From: Lachnospiraceae bacterium
Lineage (GTDB): Bacteria; Bacillota; Clostridia; Lachnospirales; Lachnospiraceae
Assembly: GCA_028727605.1 (NCBI GenBank)
Contig: JAQYOA010000048.1
Span: forward strand, 1 to 58,914
DNA: 58,914 nt
Direction: 5' to 3'
Shown here one piece after another: positions 10,338 through 20,799 of the stretch (position 1 is the first letter of the stretch; each line of letters begins with the position of its first letter). Position numbers and translations under genes: made by a program. The notes below the pieces were generated by a model. It was not told the origin of the DNA, ran no database searches, and worked only from the letters and a program-made list of their open reading frames with translations.

Positions 10338-11530
10338 TACTCTTCACCGGAAACCTGTGTCTCCGATTCGGATCCCGGTCCCTGATGAAGTACCGAATCA
10401 ATCTTTTCTTCATCGTATCCGCTCTTATTTGCGATATAATCACTGTATTCCTGTACCGTGGAAGAAACCGTATAGGGAACACCCGGATACAGATATTCAT
10501 GCAGTTCCTTCACGTTCTGTTCCAGCGTGACCGGAATGACTACATCCACTCCAAGCGCATCAATAACATGCTGACCGTAACAAAGCTCAAAGGGATACGC
10601 ATAGGAAGTACCCATGGTGTAAGTAACCGCATTTGTTCCGATGGAAAGAATCTCAGACTTACTAAGGCTTGTGCTGACATTGCTCATAACAGCATCAAGA
10701 ATTTCCGGAATTTTGGCGGGATTTTTCTTGATTTTCTCTACCATCAGATTAATTACAATTCTCTGACGGCTGGTTCTCTTGGCATCATCACCGCCGCCTT
10801 TTCGGATTCTGGCATAGGAAACTGCCTGAGCACCGGTGACATGATGTACTTCCGTATAATCATCGCCCATGGACTCTTCATATGCGATTGCCTCATATTC
10901 CACTCCCTGAGCCACGGACACTTCCTGGTTATAATTATTGGAATGAACACATTCCGCATTGGTCATCTCAAGATCCAAACCGCCAAGTACATCAATGGCA
11001 TCCGCCAGAGCCTTGAAATTTACCGTCACGTAATCTGTGAGCGTCAGGTCCAGATTGGTGTTCAGCATTGTCAGCATCCGTTCCGGACCGCCCTGATTAT
11101 AAGCGGCATTCGCTTTCGAGAAATTATAGTTTGCATTCTTATTCTTTGCGAGATTCATCCACGTATCACGCATGACAGAAACCATGCGGATCTCATCTCT
11201 GTCATGATCTATGCAGCATAAAATAATCGTATCACTGTTCATACTCTCCGCAAGTTCGGAACCTTCCGCCCTTGAATCTACACCTACCAGAGCGATTACC
11301 TGTGTTCCGGACAATGCTTCCAGATTGCTTTTGGTATTCACTTCACTGTTAAATTCAATCTCGGTACTGTCAAGTGTATCCTGATGCATTTTATCCATGG
11401 ATTTATTGATCCAGGCATAAAGAAAAAGCACACCTGCCAGAAGCAGAAGCACGACTACTTCAATTCCAAATATAATCTTTCGTCTTCGCATTCTCCGGTA
11501 TCTTCTGTTTTTTTTCTTATTTTTCGACAT
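10337..11530 (-). CDS. LytR-CpsA-Psr (LCP) family glycopolymer ligase
   Basis: N-terminal TM, LVGVDSRAEG, DTIILCCIDHDRDEIRMVSVMRDTW, YARIRKGGGDDAKRTSRQR. Confidence 0.93.
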   Translation of the reverse strand: MSKNKKKNRRYRRMRRRKIIFGIEVVVLLLLAGVLFLYAWINKSMDKMHQDTLDSTEIEFNSEVNTKSNLEALSGTQVIALVGVDSRAEGSELAESMNSDTIILCCIDHDRDEIRMVSVMRDTWMNLAKNKNANYNFSKANAAYNQGGPERMLTMLNTNLDLTLTDYVTVNFKALADAIDVLGGLDLEMTNAECVHSNNYNQEVSVAQGVEYEAIAYEESMGDDYTEVHHVTGAQAVSYARIRKGGGDDAKRTSRQRIVINLMVEKIKKNPAKIPEILDAVMSNVSTSLSKSEILSIGTNAVTYTMGTSYAYPFELCYGQHVIDALGVDVVIPVTLEQNVKELHEYLYPGVPYTVSSTVQEYSDYIANKSGYDEEKIDSVLHQGPGSESETQVSGEE

Positions 11531-11549
11531 GGTCGCTTCCCCTTATCTC

Positions 11550-12959
11550 TCAGTAAGCATTTTTGTTGACAAAACCTTTAAAGAACGTAAGAAACAGGAT
11601 TTTAAAATCCAGTCCCAGCGTCCAGTTTTCAATGTAATACAAATCACAGTCGATACGCTTTCGAATGGAAGTATCTCCCCGGTACCCATTTACCTGCGCC
11701 CATCCGGTCAGACCCGGACGCACCTGATGTTTTACCATATAGCGCGGAATTTCCTCCCGGAATTTTTCCACAAAAAACGGTCTCTCGGGCCTTGGTCCCA
11801 CAAGGCTCATATCGCCTTTTAAGATATTAAAAAGCTGCGGAAGCTCATCAATACTGGTATGCCGCATAAATTTCCCAAAACCGGTGACCCTCGGGTCATC
11901 TTTTACTGTCCAGGCTTTTTTCTCTTTTTCCTCAGACTGTACTTCCATCGAACGGAATTTGTACATTTCGAACGGTTTATTGTGGAGCCCGACTCGCGTC
12001 TGACGGTAAATCAGCGGTCCTGGGGAAGTCAGTTTGATCCCGATCACTGCCAAAAGCATGACCGGAGAAAAGAGAATAATTGCAACAATTGATCCGATAA
12101 TATCCACAATGCGCTTGATCGTCGCATTGAAGGTGTTGGAAAGCGGAACATACCGGATGTTCACTACGGGAAGTCCCTGCAGATCTTCTGTATATGGTTT
12201 TGTCGGAATAATATTATGATAGTCCGGAACAAACTGTGTATGGACGCCGGACTTTTCACACATTGACACGATCTCTTCCAGACGAAAGTACTCGTTCAGT
12301 CCTAACGTAATGGCAATCTCATCCAATCTGTTTTCCGGCAGAATTACCATCAGATTGTTGATTCTCCCAAGGACTTTTACACCACGGTACATAGTTCCGG
12401 CCTCCACATGGTCATCAAGAATTCCCCGAACCACATAGCCCCATTCCGGATTTGCAATAATCCGGTCTATATACTCTTCCGCTGCACGGCTGTATCCCAC
12501 CATCAGAATCTGCTTCTGATTACGGCCTTTCTTCCACATATTGGACAAAATACCACGAATTGCAGCCCGTACGCAGATCTCAAGAACCACATTTGTCACA
12601 AAAAAAATGGAGAGCATGCCACGGGAAAAATGAATCTGATGAACCATATACAGTCCTGCCAGCCAGACCAGAAAGCCAACGGTGTTGGCCTTTACAATAT
12701 TGGCAATTTCAAGACGTCTTCCCTGAATACGCTTGGAAGTATAAAGATTGAATGCATAATACAGAATCAGATAGCATGGTACGATATAGGTTAATGCCAG
12801 CATATAAGTTGCAGGCGGCAATACCCCTCGCGGAAGATGATTGTGGAACACATCCAGCCTGACATAAAAAAACCATGCCAGAATATAGGATACGGCAATC
12901 ACAACGGCGTCAACCAGCACATGCATCCGAGTAAAGTATTTCTGATTTTCATTGATCAA
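11550..12959 (-). CDS. polyprenyl (undecaprenyl-phosphate) sugar phosphotransferase, WbaP/CpsE type
   Basis: N-terminal TM region, PLIYRQTRVGLHNKPFEMYKFRSM, SIDELPQLFNILKGDMSLVGPRPERP. Confidence 0.93.
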   Translation of the reverse strand: MINENQKYFTRMHVLVDAVVIAVSYILAWFFYVRLDVFHNHLPRGVLPPATYMLALTYIVPCYLILYYAFNLYTSKRIQGRRLEIANIVKANTVGFLVWLAGLYMVHQIHFSRGMLSIFFVTNVVLEICVRAAIRGILSNMWKKGRNQKQILMVGYSRAAEEYIDRIIANPEWGYVVRGILDDHVEAGTMYRGVKVLGRINNLMVILPENRLDEIAITLGLNEYFRLEEIVSMCEKSGVHTQFVPDYHNIIPTKPYTEDLQGLPVVNIRYVPLSNTFNATIKRIVDIIGSIVAIILFSPVMLLAVIGIKLTSPGPLIYRQTRVGLHNKPFEMYKFRSMEVQSEEKEKKAWTVKDDPRVTGFGKFMRHTSIDELPQLFNILKGDMSLVGPRPERPFFVEKFREEIPRYMVKHQVRPGLTGWAQVNGYRGDTSIRKRIDCDLYYIENWTLGLDFKILFLTFFKGFVNKNAY

Positions 12960-13020
12960 ATTTTTTCACCTTATCTCATTTCCTTTTGTTGCTTTTAACG
13001 GAATTCTCCGCGTTACACCT

Positions 13021-13049
13021 ACTATACAATAAGTCGTGAAAAAGAGCAA
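13021..13049 (-). promoter_or_regulatory. putative promoter for the sugar transferase-LCP-GT operon
   Basis: TTGCTC (13044-13049) - 17 nt - TATAGT (13021-13026), minus strand. Confidence 0.5.
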
Positions 13050-13100
13050 CCTAATATTTTCTTGCGTTTTTCTTTCATTCTCTGACAAAAATCTTATCTT

Positions 13101-14066
13101 TTACACAAAACGCCGGAAGACATTGAGAAACAATTCCCATTCAATAACCAGATATCTGCCTGTTCTGGAAGGACGGAACCGGATCTTTTTTTCCCTGTTC
13201 TCCGCTTTTTTGCTGATTTCAAGACCATTTTTGATTCCGGCAAGATACTCTTTTCCGAAACCTTTCCTTGAAAAAAATACAAATTTTGCCAGGAATCCCA
13301 GAAACAGAGCAGGAAGATTGAGGATAATCTGCCCGATGGGCATATTTTTGTAAATCAGATAAATATTATTTCGCGAAGAATAGCGGATCTTAAACAAATT
13401 ATATCTGGAGCCGCTGGTACCGCTTCCCACATGATAGACCTTTGCAGAGGGAAGATAATAATTCTCATAGCCAAAAATTCTCGCACGGTATCCGATATCT
13501 GTGTCCTCCAGATATGCAAAATGCTCCTCATCAAAGAGACCGATTTTCTCAAATACCTCTCTTCGGTAGATTGCCGCTCCTGCACAGGCAGCAAATATTT
13601 TCTCCGGTTTCTCATAGAGGTCAACAGATTTTCCTTTTCCTCTTGCGAAAGCCCATCCCAGCAGATTATAGTAATTGCCCGCATCATCAATTTTATCACG
13701 CTCTCTGTAGGAAATCAGCTTTGCACTGCAGGCAAATGCATTTTTTCGCTGACAGATTCCCTGATAAAGTTCTTCGACAAAATCCGGAAATACCTGTGTA
13801 TCATTATTCAGCAGAATCACATAAGGTGCTTTGGAAGAACGGATCCCTTCATTTACCGCTCTGCTGAACCCGTAATTGTCATCCAGTCGGATCTGTCTGA
13901 CTTCCGGATAATGTTCTGCTACAAAGGAACAGCTGTCATCTGTGGATCCGTTATCCACCAGATATACCGCGAAGTCCTGAAACGTTTGTTGTTCCAGCGC
14001 TTCCAGGCAGACTTCCAGATACGCTCTTCCGTTATAATTTGGTATTACAATTGCTACCTGTTCCAT
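13101..14066 (-). CDS. GT2 glycosyltransferase
   Basis: VAIVIPNYNGRAYLEVCLEALEQQTFQDFAVYLVDNGSTDDSC; rhamnosyltransferase-like. Confidence 0.88.
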   Translation of the reverse strand: MEQVAIVIPNYNGRAYLEVCLEALEQQTFQDFAVYLVDNGSTDDSCSFVAEHYPEVRQIRLDDNYGFSRAVNEGIRSSKAPYVILLNNDTQVFPDFVEELYQGICQRKNAFACSAKLISYRERDKIDDAGNYYNLLGWAFARGKGKSVDLYEKPEKIFAACAGAAIYRREVFEKIGLFDEEHFAYLEDTDIGYRARIFGYENYYLPSAKVYHVGSGTSGSRYNLFKIRYSSRNNIYLIYKNMPIGQIILNLPALFLGFLAKFVFFSRKGFGKEYLAGIKNGLEISKKAENREKKIRFRPSRTGRYLVIEWELFLNVFRRFV

Positions 14067-15898
14067 GGTTTTACTCCCTTGCCGTCAGAACGCAGTCCAT
14101 AATTCCACTGGCTAAGCGTCAGATTGGGATTATAGCAGGGATCACCTGATTTCAACAGCGTGATCCACCGGGTCCGCATAAATTCGATTTCTGACTGAAA
14201 ACGCCGTATTTTTGCTTCATCATCTTCCGCACCTCTTGACTTGGATTCGTAATGATACATTTCCACATGCGGGTTATATACAATCTTCCATCCGGCCTGA
14301 CCGACTCTGAGGCAAAGATCCACGTCATTAAATGCCACGGACAATTTTTCCTCAAAACCGCCAACTGCTTCAAAAACCTCACGTTTCATCATCATACATG
14401 CCGCAGTCACCGCACTGACGTTCATCTGCAGAGATGCCTTGTGAAGATAACCGCTTCTTGCACGCGGCATATTGAGAAATGCATGTCCTGCGATTCCTCC
14501 GATTCCAATCACAATTCCTGCATGCTGGATGGTATTGTCCGGATAATACAGTTTTGCTCCCACTGCCCCCACATTCTTTCTCTGGCAGTTTCCCAGCATT
14601 TTTTCCAGAAAATCCGGAGTAATTACCTCAATATCATTATTCAGAAACAAAAGGTATTCTCCTTTTGCTTCTTTCACACCAAAATTATTGATTGCAGAAT
14701 AATTAAATCCCTGATTCGGATATCGGATCACACGGATCTTTTCTTTTTCAAGCTTTCTGTATAATTCAAATGTTTCCGGTTCCGTACTGTTATTCTCAAT
14801 TACAATGATTTCATAGGAAGAATAGGTCGCTTTTGTCCGAATGGAACGAATACACTTTTCCAGCGTTTCATGCTGATCTTTATTCGGAATCAGAATCGAC
14901 ACCAGAGGATTTCCCTCCACCGGATAGGAAACATCATAGAACCCGTAATCTGAACGGAGCACCACGTCTCCCCGTTCTTTGTTTCTCGAAAGATTCCCGA
15001 GAATTGCCTGCCTTCCTGCTTCATAGGCATAGAGTTTGCTTTCCGGATTATCTGCGGTCGAAGCGCTGTGCACGCGCCAGTGATACAGAATCCGCGGGAT
15101 ATGAGCAATTTTTTCCGCCGCTTCGACACATCGGAAAATAAACTCATAATCCTGCGCTCCGTTGAACTTCGGATCGAGATAACCGACGCGCTCCATAAGG
15201 GTGCGCCGCACCACAAAGAAATGGCAAATGTAGTTATTGGAACGAAGCAGATCCAGGTTAAAATCCGGCTTAAAATGAGGCTGAAAATGTTCCGAACCGT
15301 CTGTGGTGACTTTATCCTCATCCGTATAGAACACATCAATATCCGAATCCTTTTCCAGCCGGATTGCGATCTCAAAAAGAGCGTCCGGTGAGAGAAAATC
15401 ATCATGATCCATAAATCCAATATAATCACCCCGGGCTGCTTTTACGGCCTCATTTGTATTTTCGGCGATTCCTCTGTTTTCCTTAATTTCGATGACCCGG
15501 ATTCTCTCATCTTCCCGGCAGTATTCCTCCAGCACCCGTCTCATGATCTCGTCATCGCTGCTGGCATTTCCGATACAGAGTTCCCAGTTATCATAACTCT
15601 GCTGTTTCAGGGATTCGATCATCTCCCGAAGAAACGGTTCCGGCGTGTGATAAGCCGGTACCACAACACTGATCAGCGGACGGTTGGAAAATCTGTGTCG
15701 TCTCTGGCTCTGTAAATCTGCCGGTTTTGCACAATACATCTCATACCAGGGAGCATAAGGAACACTTTCCGGCTCCATCCGCTCCATCAGGCGCACAAAA
15801 AACTCTTTGGGACCATAATGTTTCAGATAGCGCAGTCCTTTTTGTATATTGTATGGTTTCAGTTTCTTAAGAAACCGTATCATTTGATTCCCGGACAC
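14054..15898 (-). CDS. tandem-domain GT2 glycosyltransferase
   Basis: Two GT2 domains: ISVVVPAYHTPEPFLREMIESL... and VSILIPNKDQHETLEKCIRSI.... Confidence 0.88.
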   Translation of the reverse strand: MSGNQMIRFLKKLKPYNIQKGLRYLKHYGPKEFFVRLMERMEPESVPYAPWYEMYCAKPADLQSQRRHRFSNRPLISVVVPAYHTPEPFLREMIESLKQQSYDNWELCIGNASSDDEIMRRVLEEYCREDERIRVIEIKENRGIAENTNEAVKAARGDYIGFMDHDDFLSPDALFEIAIRLEKDSDIDVFYTDEDKVTTDGSEHFQPHFKPDFNLDLLRSNNYICHFFVVRRTLMERVGYLDPKFNGAQDYEFIFRCVEAAEKIAHIPRILYHWRVHSASTADNPESKLYAYEAGRQAILGNLSRNKERGDVVLRSDYGFYDVSYPVEGNPLVSILIPNKDQHETLEKCIRSIRTKATYSSYEIIVIENNSTEPETFELYRKLEKEKIRVIRYPNQGFNYSAINNFGVKEAKGEYLLFLNNDIEVITPDFLEKMLGNCQRKNVGAVGAKLYYPDNTIQHAGIVIGIGGIAGHAFLNMPRARSGYLHKASLQMNVSAVTAACMMMKREVFEAVGGFEEKLSVAFNDVDLCLRVGQAGWKIVYNPHVEMYHYESKSRGAEDDEAKIRRFQSEIEFMRTRWITLLKSGDPCYNPNLTLSQWNYGLRSDGKGVKPWNR

Positions 15899-15922
15899 TT
15901 TTGTTTAAGGCTCCTTCCCCAC

Positions 15923-17086
15923 TCATTTTTCAAAAAAAGCATGCACCATTTCAATCACGTAATCCACCTCATCCAGAGAAAGATTATAGAACATTGGCAG
16001 ACGCACCAGTCTCTCACTCTCTCTTGTCGTGTAAATGTCCTCACCGCAGAATCTTCCGAAGCGCTTCCCGGCCGGTGCATTGTGCAGCGGAATGTAGTGG
16101 AATACACTCATAATCTGTTTTTCTTTCAGGAAACTGATCAGATGTGTGCGCTCTTCCAGATCGGCTGTCTTGATATAATACATGTGTGCATTGTGAACCG
16201 CATAATCCGGAATCACCGGCCGCTGTATCCTTCCCTCAGTCTCCAGATCCTGCAGCCCTTCATGGTATCTGTTCCAGATCTGCAGCCGTTTTTCATTGAT
16301 TTTATCCATTTCCTGAAGCTGTGCGTAGAGATAGGCCGCATTCAAATCGCTTGGCAGATAGGAAGAACCATAGTCCATCCAGGTATATTTATCCACCTGC
16401 CCGCGGAAGAACTTGCTTCGATTGGTTCCTTTCTCGCGGAGAATTTCCGCTTTTTCCAGAAACTTCTCATCCTGAAACAACAGTGCTCCGCCTTCTCCCA
16501 TCGTATAGTTCTTCGTCTCGTGAAAACTGTAGCAGCCGAAATCTCCGATGGTTCCAAGTGCTTTTCCTTTATAGTAAGCATTGACTCCCTGCGCAGCATC
16601 CTCAATCACTTTCAGATTGTATTTTTTCGCAAGCTGCAGAATCGTATCCATCTCGCAAGCCACTCCGGCATAATGAACCGGAACAATTGCTCTTGTTTTT
16701 TCTGTGATTGCCTGTTCAATCAGCTTCTCATCCATATTCATGGTATCCGGCCGGATATCTACAAAGACAATTCTCGCACCCTGAAGTACGAATGCATTGG
16801 CCGTGGATACAAACGTATAAGCCGGCATAATGACCTCATCCCCCGGCTGTATCCCGGCAAGAAACGCACTCATCTCAAGAGCATGCGTACAGGATGTTGT
16901 CAGCAGCAATCCAGGAGAATCAAATCTCTCTTTCATCCACTGGGTACATTTTCTGGTAAAAGGACCGTCACCGCACAGTTTTCCGCTGGCGATTGCCTCC
17001 TTTAAATATTCCTCTTCTCCTCCGACATGCGGAGCTTTGTTAAACTCGATCATGTGATTTCTCCCGATTCTCTGGCTTATTGTCAA
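15923..17086 (-). CDS. DegT/DnrJ/EryC1 aminotransferase, WecE/FdtB-like
   Basis: IEFNKAPHVGGEEEYLKEAI, EDAAQGVNAYYKGKALGTIGDFGCYSFHETKNYTMGEGGAL (PLP Lys context). Likely start is the internal Met of MIEFNK (17053). Confidence 0.88.
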   Translation of the reverse strand: MTISQRIGRNHMIEFNKAPHVGGEEEYLKEAIASGKLCGDGPFTRKCTQWMKERFDSPGLLLTTSCTHALEMSAFLAGIQPGDEVIMPAYTFVSTANAFVLQGARIVFVDIRPDTMNMDEKLIEQAITEKTRAIVPVHYAGVACEMDTILQLAKKYNLKVIEDAAQGVNAYYKGKALGTIGDFGCYSFHETKNYTMGEGGALLFQDEKFLEKAEILREKGTNRSKFFRGQVDKYTWMDYGSSYLPSDLNAAYLYAQLQEMDKINEKRLQIWNRYHEGLQDLETEGRIQRPVIPDYAVHNAHMYYIKTADLEERTHLISFLKEKQIMSVFHYIPLHNAPAGKRFGRFCGEDIYTTRESERLVRLPMFYNLSLDEVDYVIEMVHAFFEK

Positions 17087-17109
17087 AATAAGAAATAAGA
17101 CTCTGCGGG

Positions 17110-17138
17110 CATTATACTCTATTTTCTCTGTTTTTGCA
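17110..17138 (-). promoter_or_regulatory. putative promoter for the aminotransferase-GT operon
   Basis: TTGCAA (17133-17138) - 17 nt - TATAAT (17110-17115), minus strand. Confidence 0.6.
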
Positions 17139-17203
17139 AATCCCGACAGGAAATATTAAGAATTTCACAATTTTCCCTTCTTTCCACCCCATCTCACCTG
17201 TGG

Positions 17204-17209
17204 TATAAT
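17204..17209 (+). promoter_or_regulatory. putative extended -10 (TGGTATAAT) near the D,D-carboxypeptidase gene
   Basis: TGgTATAAT; no clear -35. Lies only a few nt before the listed ORF start, so translation probably begins at the ATG in gaggattttcccATGAAACAT (17243). Confidence 0.4.
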
Positions 17210-17242
17210 GGCATGGAAAGTTTGAAACAGGAGGATTTTCCC

Positions 17243-18508
17243 ATGAAACATACTCTGCGCGCCATCCGGCCGCTGTTCTGTATCCTGATGCTGCTCTTCG
17301 GAATGTTTTACGGAGCATCTGCAGTTTCTGCTGCCGAGATTTCCACCAATCAGCTGGAAGGATGGCCGACAGGTCCGGAAGTGCCCACGCCTTATGCGGT
17401 TGTCATGGATGCGGATACCAATGCAATTCTCTACGACAAAGGAATGGATGAAATCCGTTACCCCGCCAGCATCACAAAAATTCTGACCGCCCTTGTGGCA
17501 ATTGAGAACTCTTCTCTCACAGACGAGGTCATCTTCGGTGAAAATGCCGTAAAAGAAGCAGTTCCCGGAAATGCCCGCATCGATGCCAAGGTCGGCGAGG
17601 TACTGACGATGGATCAGTGTCTCCATGCGATTCTTCTTTCCTCGGCAAATGAAGTTTCCACCCAGGTTGCGGAATATATCGGCGGAAGCGTGGAAGCTTT
17701 TGCTGCGATGATGAACGAAAAGGCTGCTTCCCTTGGCTGCGTCAATACTCATTTTACAAACGCCAACGGTCTCCCGGATGAGAACCACTATACAACAGCT
17801 CATGATATGGCTCTGATTATGCAGGCCGCAATTCAGAATGAAACCTTTTGCTCCATTGAATCGGATCTCTATTACACGATCCCGCCCACCAATATGACCT
17901 CCTCTCCACGAGAGCTTACCAATCACCATGCCATGCTTTTTGACGGTCAGTGGCATTACGAAGGCGCTTTCGCCGGAAAAACCGGATACACCGATTCTGC
18001 TGGAAACACACTGGTTACGGCTGCCAGGCGGGACGATATGACCCTGATCTGCGTTGTTCTCGGCTGCAAAGATCTGGACTATATTTACGATACCGCCAAA
18101 CTTCTGGATTACGGTTTTGAACAGTTCACTCATGTCACTGCCGTGGGCGAAAAAGGGGAAGAATGCTCCGGTACCCTGACACTTCCAAAGGATGTTTCCC
18201 TTTCCGATACTTCTTTTACTGATACCGTCAATGAAGATCAGAGCATTACCCGCACATATACGTACCGCAGTCAGGTTGTCGGAACAGCTTCTGTAGTAAA
18301 ATCAGTCACACCGGAACCCGAACAAACGAAACCCACTCCTGCTGATCAGCCCGATTCCCAGTCAGAAGGGCTTGTGGGGGAAGAGCTGGAGTCTGCTTTT
18401 AATCTGCTTTCCCATTATCCGGTTCTTATCATGATCTTTCTTGATCTCGCTGCTTTTCTTCTTTTGATTGTTCTGATTGTGAAAAAGAAAAAGAAGAGAA
18501 AAAAATAA
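17243..18508 (+). CDS. D-alanyl-D-alanine carboxypeptidase (DacF/PBP5 family)
   Basis: RYPASITKILTALVAIE (SxxK), SSANE (SxN), GAFAGKTGYTDSAG (KTG); signal peptide; C-terminal TM. Listed ORF starts upstream at 17213. Confidence 0.92.
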   Translation: MKHTLRAIRPLFCILMLLFGMFYGASAVSAAEISTNQLEGWPTGPEVPTPYAVVMDADTNAILYDKGMDEIRYPASITKILTALVAIENSSLTDEVIFGENAVKEAVPGNARIDAKVGEVLTMDQCLHAILLSSANEVSTQVAEYIGGSVEAFAAMMNEKAASLGCVNTHFTNANGLPDENHYTTAHDMALIMQAAIQNETFCSIESDLYYTIPPTNMTSSPRELTNHHAMLFDGQWHYEGAFAGKTGYTDSAGNTLVTAARRDDMTLICVVLGCKDLDYIYDTAKLLDYGFEQFTHVTAVGEKGEECSGTLTLPKDVSLSDTSFTDTVNEDQSITRTYTYRSQVVGTASVVKSVTPEPEQTKPTPADQPDSQSEGLVGEELESAFNLLSHYPVLIMIFLDLAAFLLLIVLIVKKKKKRKK

Positions 18509-18518
18509 ATTTCAGACA

Positions 18519-18566
18519 GCATTAAAAAAAGTCCGCTTAATTTTGTCATGCGGACTTTTTTAATGC
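18519..18566. terminator. bidirectional intrinsic terminator
   Basis: GCATTAAAAAAAGTCCGC / GCGGACTTTTTTAATGC between convergent genes. Confidence 0.88.
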
Positions 18567-20774
18567 TTATTTTTGATCCAGATAAGTTTTTTGTATCTCC
18601 GGTCGGATCACTTCCCAGGATCTTTCCTGCGCAGCGGCAAGACCTCCCCGATACAGTTTTTCCTGCAGTCCCTTCTCTTCACAGAGACGATGAATCAGCT
18701 CCACCGCCTGCTCTGTTTCTCCGGCGGGATACAAAAGCGCGTTTTCGCCATCTATGAGATATTCCCGGTTTCCATCATTTGGAACTGCAACGACATAACC
18801 GCCCGATGCCATCATCTCAAGAGGGGGATAGGAAAAGCTTTCCAAAAGGCTGGTTTTGATCAGAATATCACAGGCTTCATAGACTTTCGGTGTCTCCTCG
18901 TAGGGAACTTTATGAAGGAACCGATCTACCCGGTACCATTCCTTAGGAGTTCCGTTATAGGACATATACCAGACTTCAAACTGTTCTTTTGGAAGCCGCT
19001 TTACAATTTCAAAGCTCTCATCCACATTTTTGTGCTCAGCCTGACAATCTCCCTCCACCAGAATACGTACTTTTCCGGTCAGATCTCTTCTGCGCGGCGT
19101 ATAACTGCCAACATCAATTCCATTTGGCAGATACCTGGCAGATGTTCCGTAATCTTTGGCAAGCCACTGCTCACACCAGCGGGATACGGTAAGATAAGAA
19201 ATGTTTGGCCTTTGCCGGTAAGTTGCCGAGGCCATCAGCCGATACGGACTTCCCGGAGGGTAGAAATCCACCTCATAATTCTGAACAAGATAGAATCTCT
19301 TCCCCATCACTTTCATTTTCTCAACCGCTTCCAGAGTATTCCACATCGTAGCTGATGCAAAATCCAGCCGTCCCTGCACCCTTTCCGGATCTGCAGCAAA
19401 TACCGGAAAACGGCAGGTTTCATCCTCATACCATTCTTCTTTTCCTTCAAGTACAAGCAGTAAAATCTGCGCACCTGCATTCTTAAGCAGTTCTGCGTGC
19501 TTTAAGGCCACACGGATTCCACCGCTTATAGTAAGCGCCGGAAGCACAAAGGCCCCGCAGGGATTTGCATGATTTTCAATCCATTTTGCTAAATTCCGGC
19601 ACTGATAAATTGTGACACATTCTTTCCTGCAGCGTTCATACGCCCTCTTTGCAATCTTGGCACGCTCCTCTTCCTGTTCGATCAGCCAGTTCAGCCTCTC
19701 CTCCCATTCTTCATTATCACCACAGAGAATTCCGTCCCAACCATCCTGAATCATTTCACAAAACGCGCCGATACGGCTTGCCGCTGTCACCGTCTGTACC
19801 AGTGATGCTTCCACCCATTTGTTCTCTGACTTTGCGGCATTAAAGATCGTATCGGTAAGCGGAGCCAGATTAATCGTCACCGAAGCAATCAATTCCGGAA
19901 GGCGGCGATAATCGGTAAAACCGACTGTCCTGACCCGCTCCCCAAACCGCTCCAGCTCCTTTGGGACATCCAGAATGCCGACCAGGAGAAGTTCCACATT
20001 TTTCCGTTTCTCCATCACTCTGAGCAGCACCGGAAGAATCATGCGGATGTCATCGAGATGAGTCGCGCTTCCGCTGAAATATCCGAGAACAACCGGATCC
20101 CCGGAACGCCTTTCTTTTTGCATGAGCTGCTTTTTTTTCAGGACCTCCTGGGAGAGAAGCAGCATCTCCTCGGAAGCACAGTTCCGGTTAATCAGCACCT
20201 CCGGCACATAACCTGACAATTCTTTTGCCAGCTGAGCCGTTGTCGTAATTGCTCCGTCGCAGATTTTCAGCATGTTCCCCATCTTTCGGACATTTTCATC
20301 ATAGGCCAGCCGTTCTTCCTGTTTCATGGAGGAAAGCCACGGGATCTGATCGGTATATTTTGTGTCAATGACCAGATCATCCACATCATACCAGACCTTT
20401 TTGTTCAGCCGATGTGCCTCCAGAACAAAGTCTTTTAGTTTCTCAGTCTCCGGTGCGCGAAAAATGATGAAATTACTGTAACAGCGCACCATGGAAAGGG
20501 AAACTTCCTGATAATAAACCGTATCACAGGTATATCCCGCGGCTCTTAGCTGTTCCATCTGATGGAGTACGCGGTAGCGGTGAGGATGAGGCAGTGCCTC
20601 GTTGCATCCGCTGATAAAGAGAAGATCCCGGTATACCCGGGACTTCTCTTTTCGAAATTCATTTTCTCTTTTTACACGGCCAAGATATCCTTTTGTTCTG
20701 GCAGCCAGACCTGTAATGCCGTCCTCTTCCATCGCTTTTTTCACTTTTTTTGCAAGCTCTGTAACCTGACTCAT
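18567..20774 (-). CDS. large glycosyltransferase with two GT4-like domains
   Basis: 735 aa; N-terminal half VWYDVDDLVIDTKYTDQ..VVLGYFSGSATHLDD; C-terminal half RYLPNGIDVGSYTPRRR..YEACDILIKTSLLESFSYPPLEMMASGG. Confidence 0.82.
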   Translation of the reverse strand: MSQVTELAKKVKKAMEEDGITGLAARTKGYLGRVKRENEFRKEKSRVYRDLLFISGCNEALPHPHRYRVLHQMEQLRAAGYTCDTVYYQEVSLSMVRCYSNFIIFRAPETEKLKDFVLEAHRLNKKVWYDVDDLVIDTKYTDQIPWLSSMKQEERLAYDENVRKMGNMLKICDGAITTTAQLAKELSGYVPEVLINRNCASEEMLLLSQEVLKKKQLMQKERRSGDPVVLGYFSGSATHLDDIRMILPVLLRVMEKRKNVELLLVGILDVPKELERFGERVRTVGFTDYRRLPELIASVTINLAPLTDTIFNAAKSENKWVEASLVQTVTAASRIGAFCEMIQDGWDGILCGDNEEWEERLNWLIEQEEERAKIAKRAYERCRKECVTIYQCRNLAKWIENHANPCGAFVLPALTISGGIRVALKHAELLKNAGAQILLLVLEGKEEWYEDETCRFPVFAADPERVQGRLDFASATMWNTLEAVEKMKVMGKRFYLVQNYEVDFYPPGSPYRLMASATYRQRPNISYLTVSRWCEQWLAKDYGTSARYLPNGIDVGSYTPRRRDLTGKVRILVEGDCQAEHKNVDESFEIVKRLPKEQFEVWYMSYNGTPKEWYRVDRFLHKVPYEETPKVYEACDILIKTSLLESFSYPPLEMMASGGYVVAVPNDGNREYLIDGENALLYPAGETEQAVELIHRLCEEKGLQEKLYRGGLAAAQERSWEVIRPEIQKTYLDQK

Positions 20775-20799
20775 CTTTTCACCGCCTTTTTCTTCACTG

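Noticed and set aside
15818-17005. 395-aa plus-strand ORF
   Set aside because: Antisense to the aminotransferase; no recognisable domain.
17165-18133. 322-aa minus-strand ORF
   Set aside because: Antisense to the D,D-carboxypeptidase gene with intact SxxK/SxN/KTG motifs; composition artefact.
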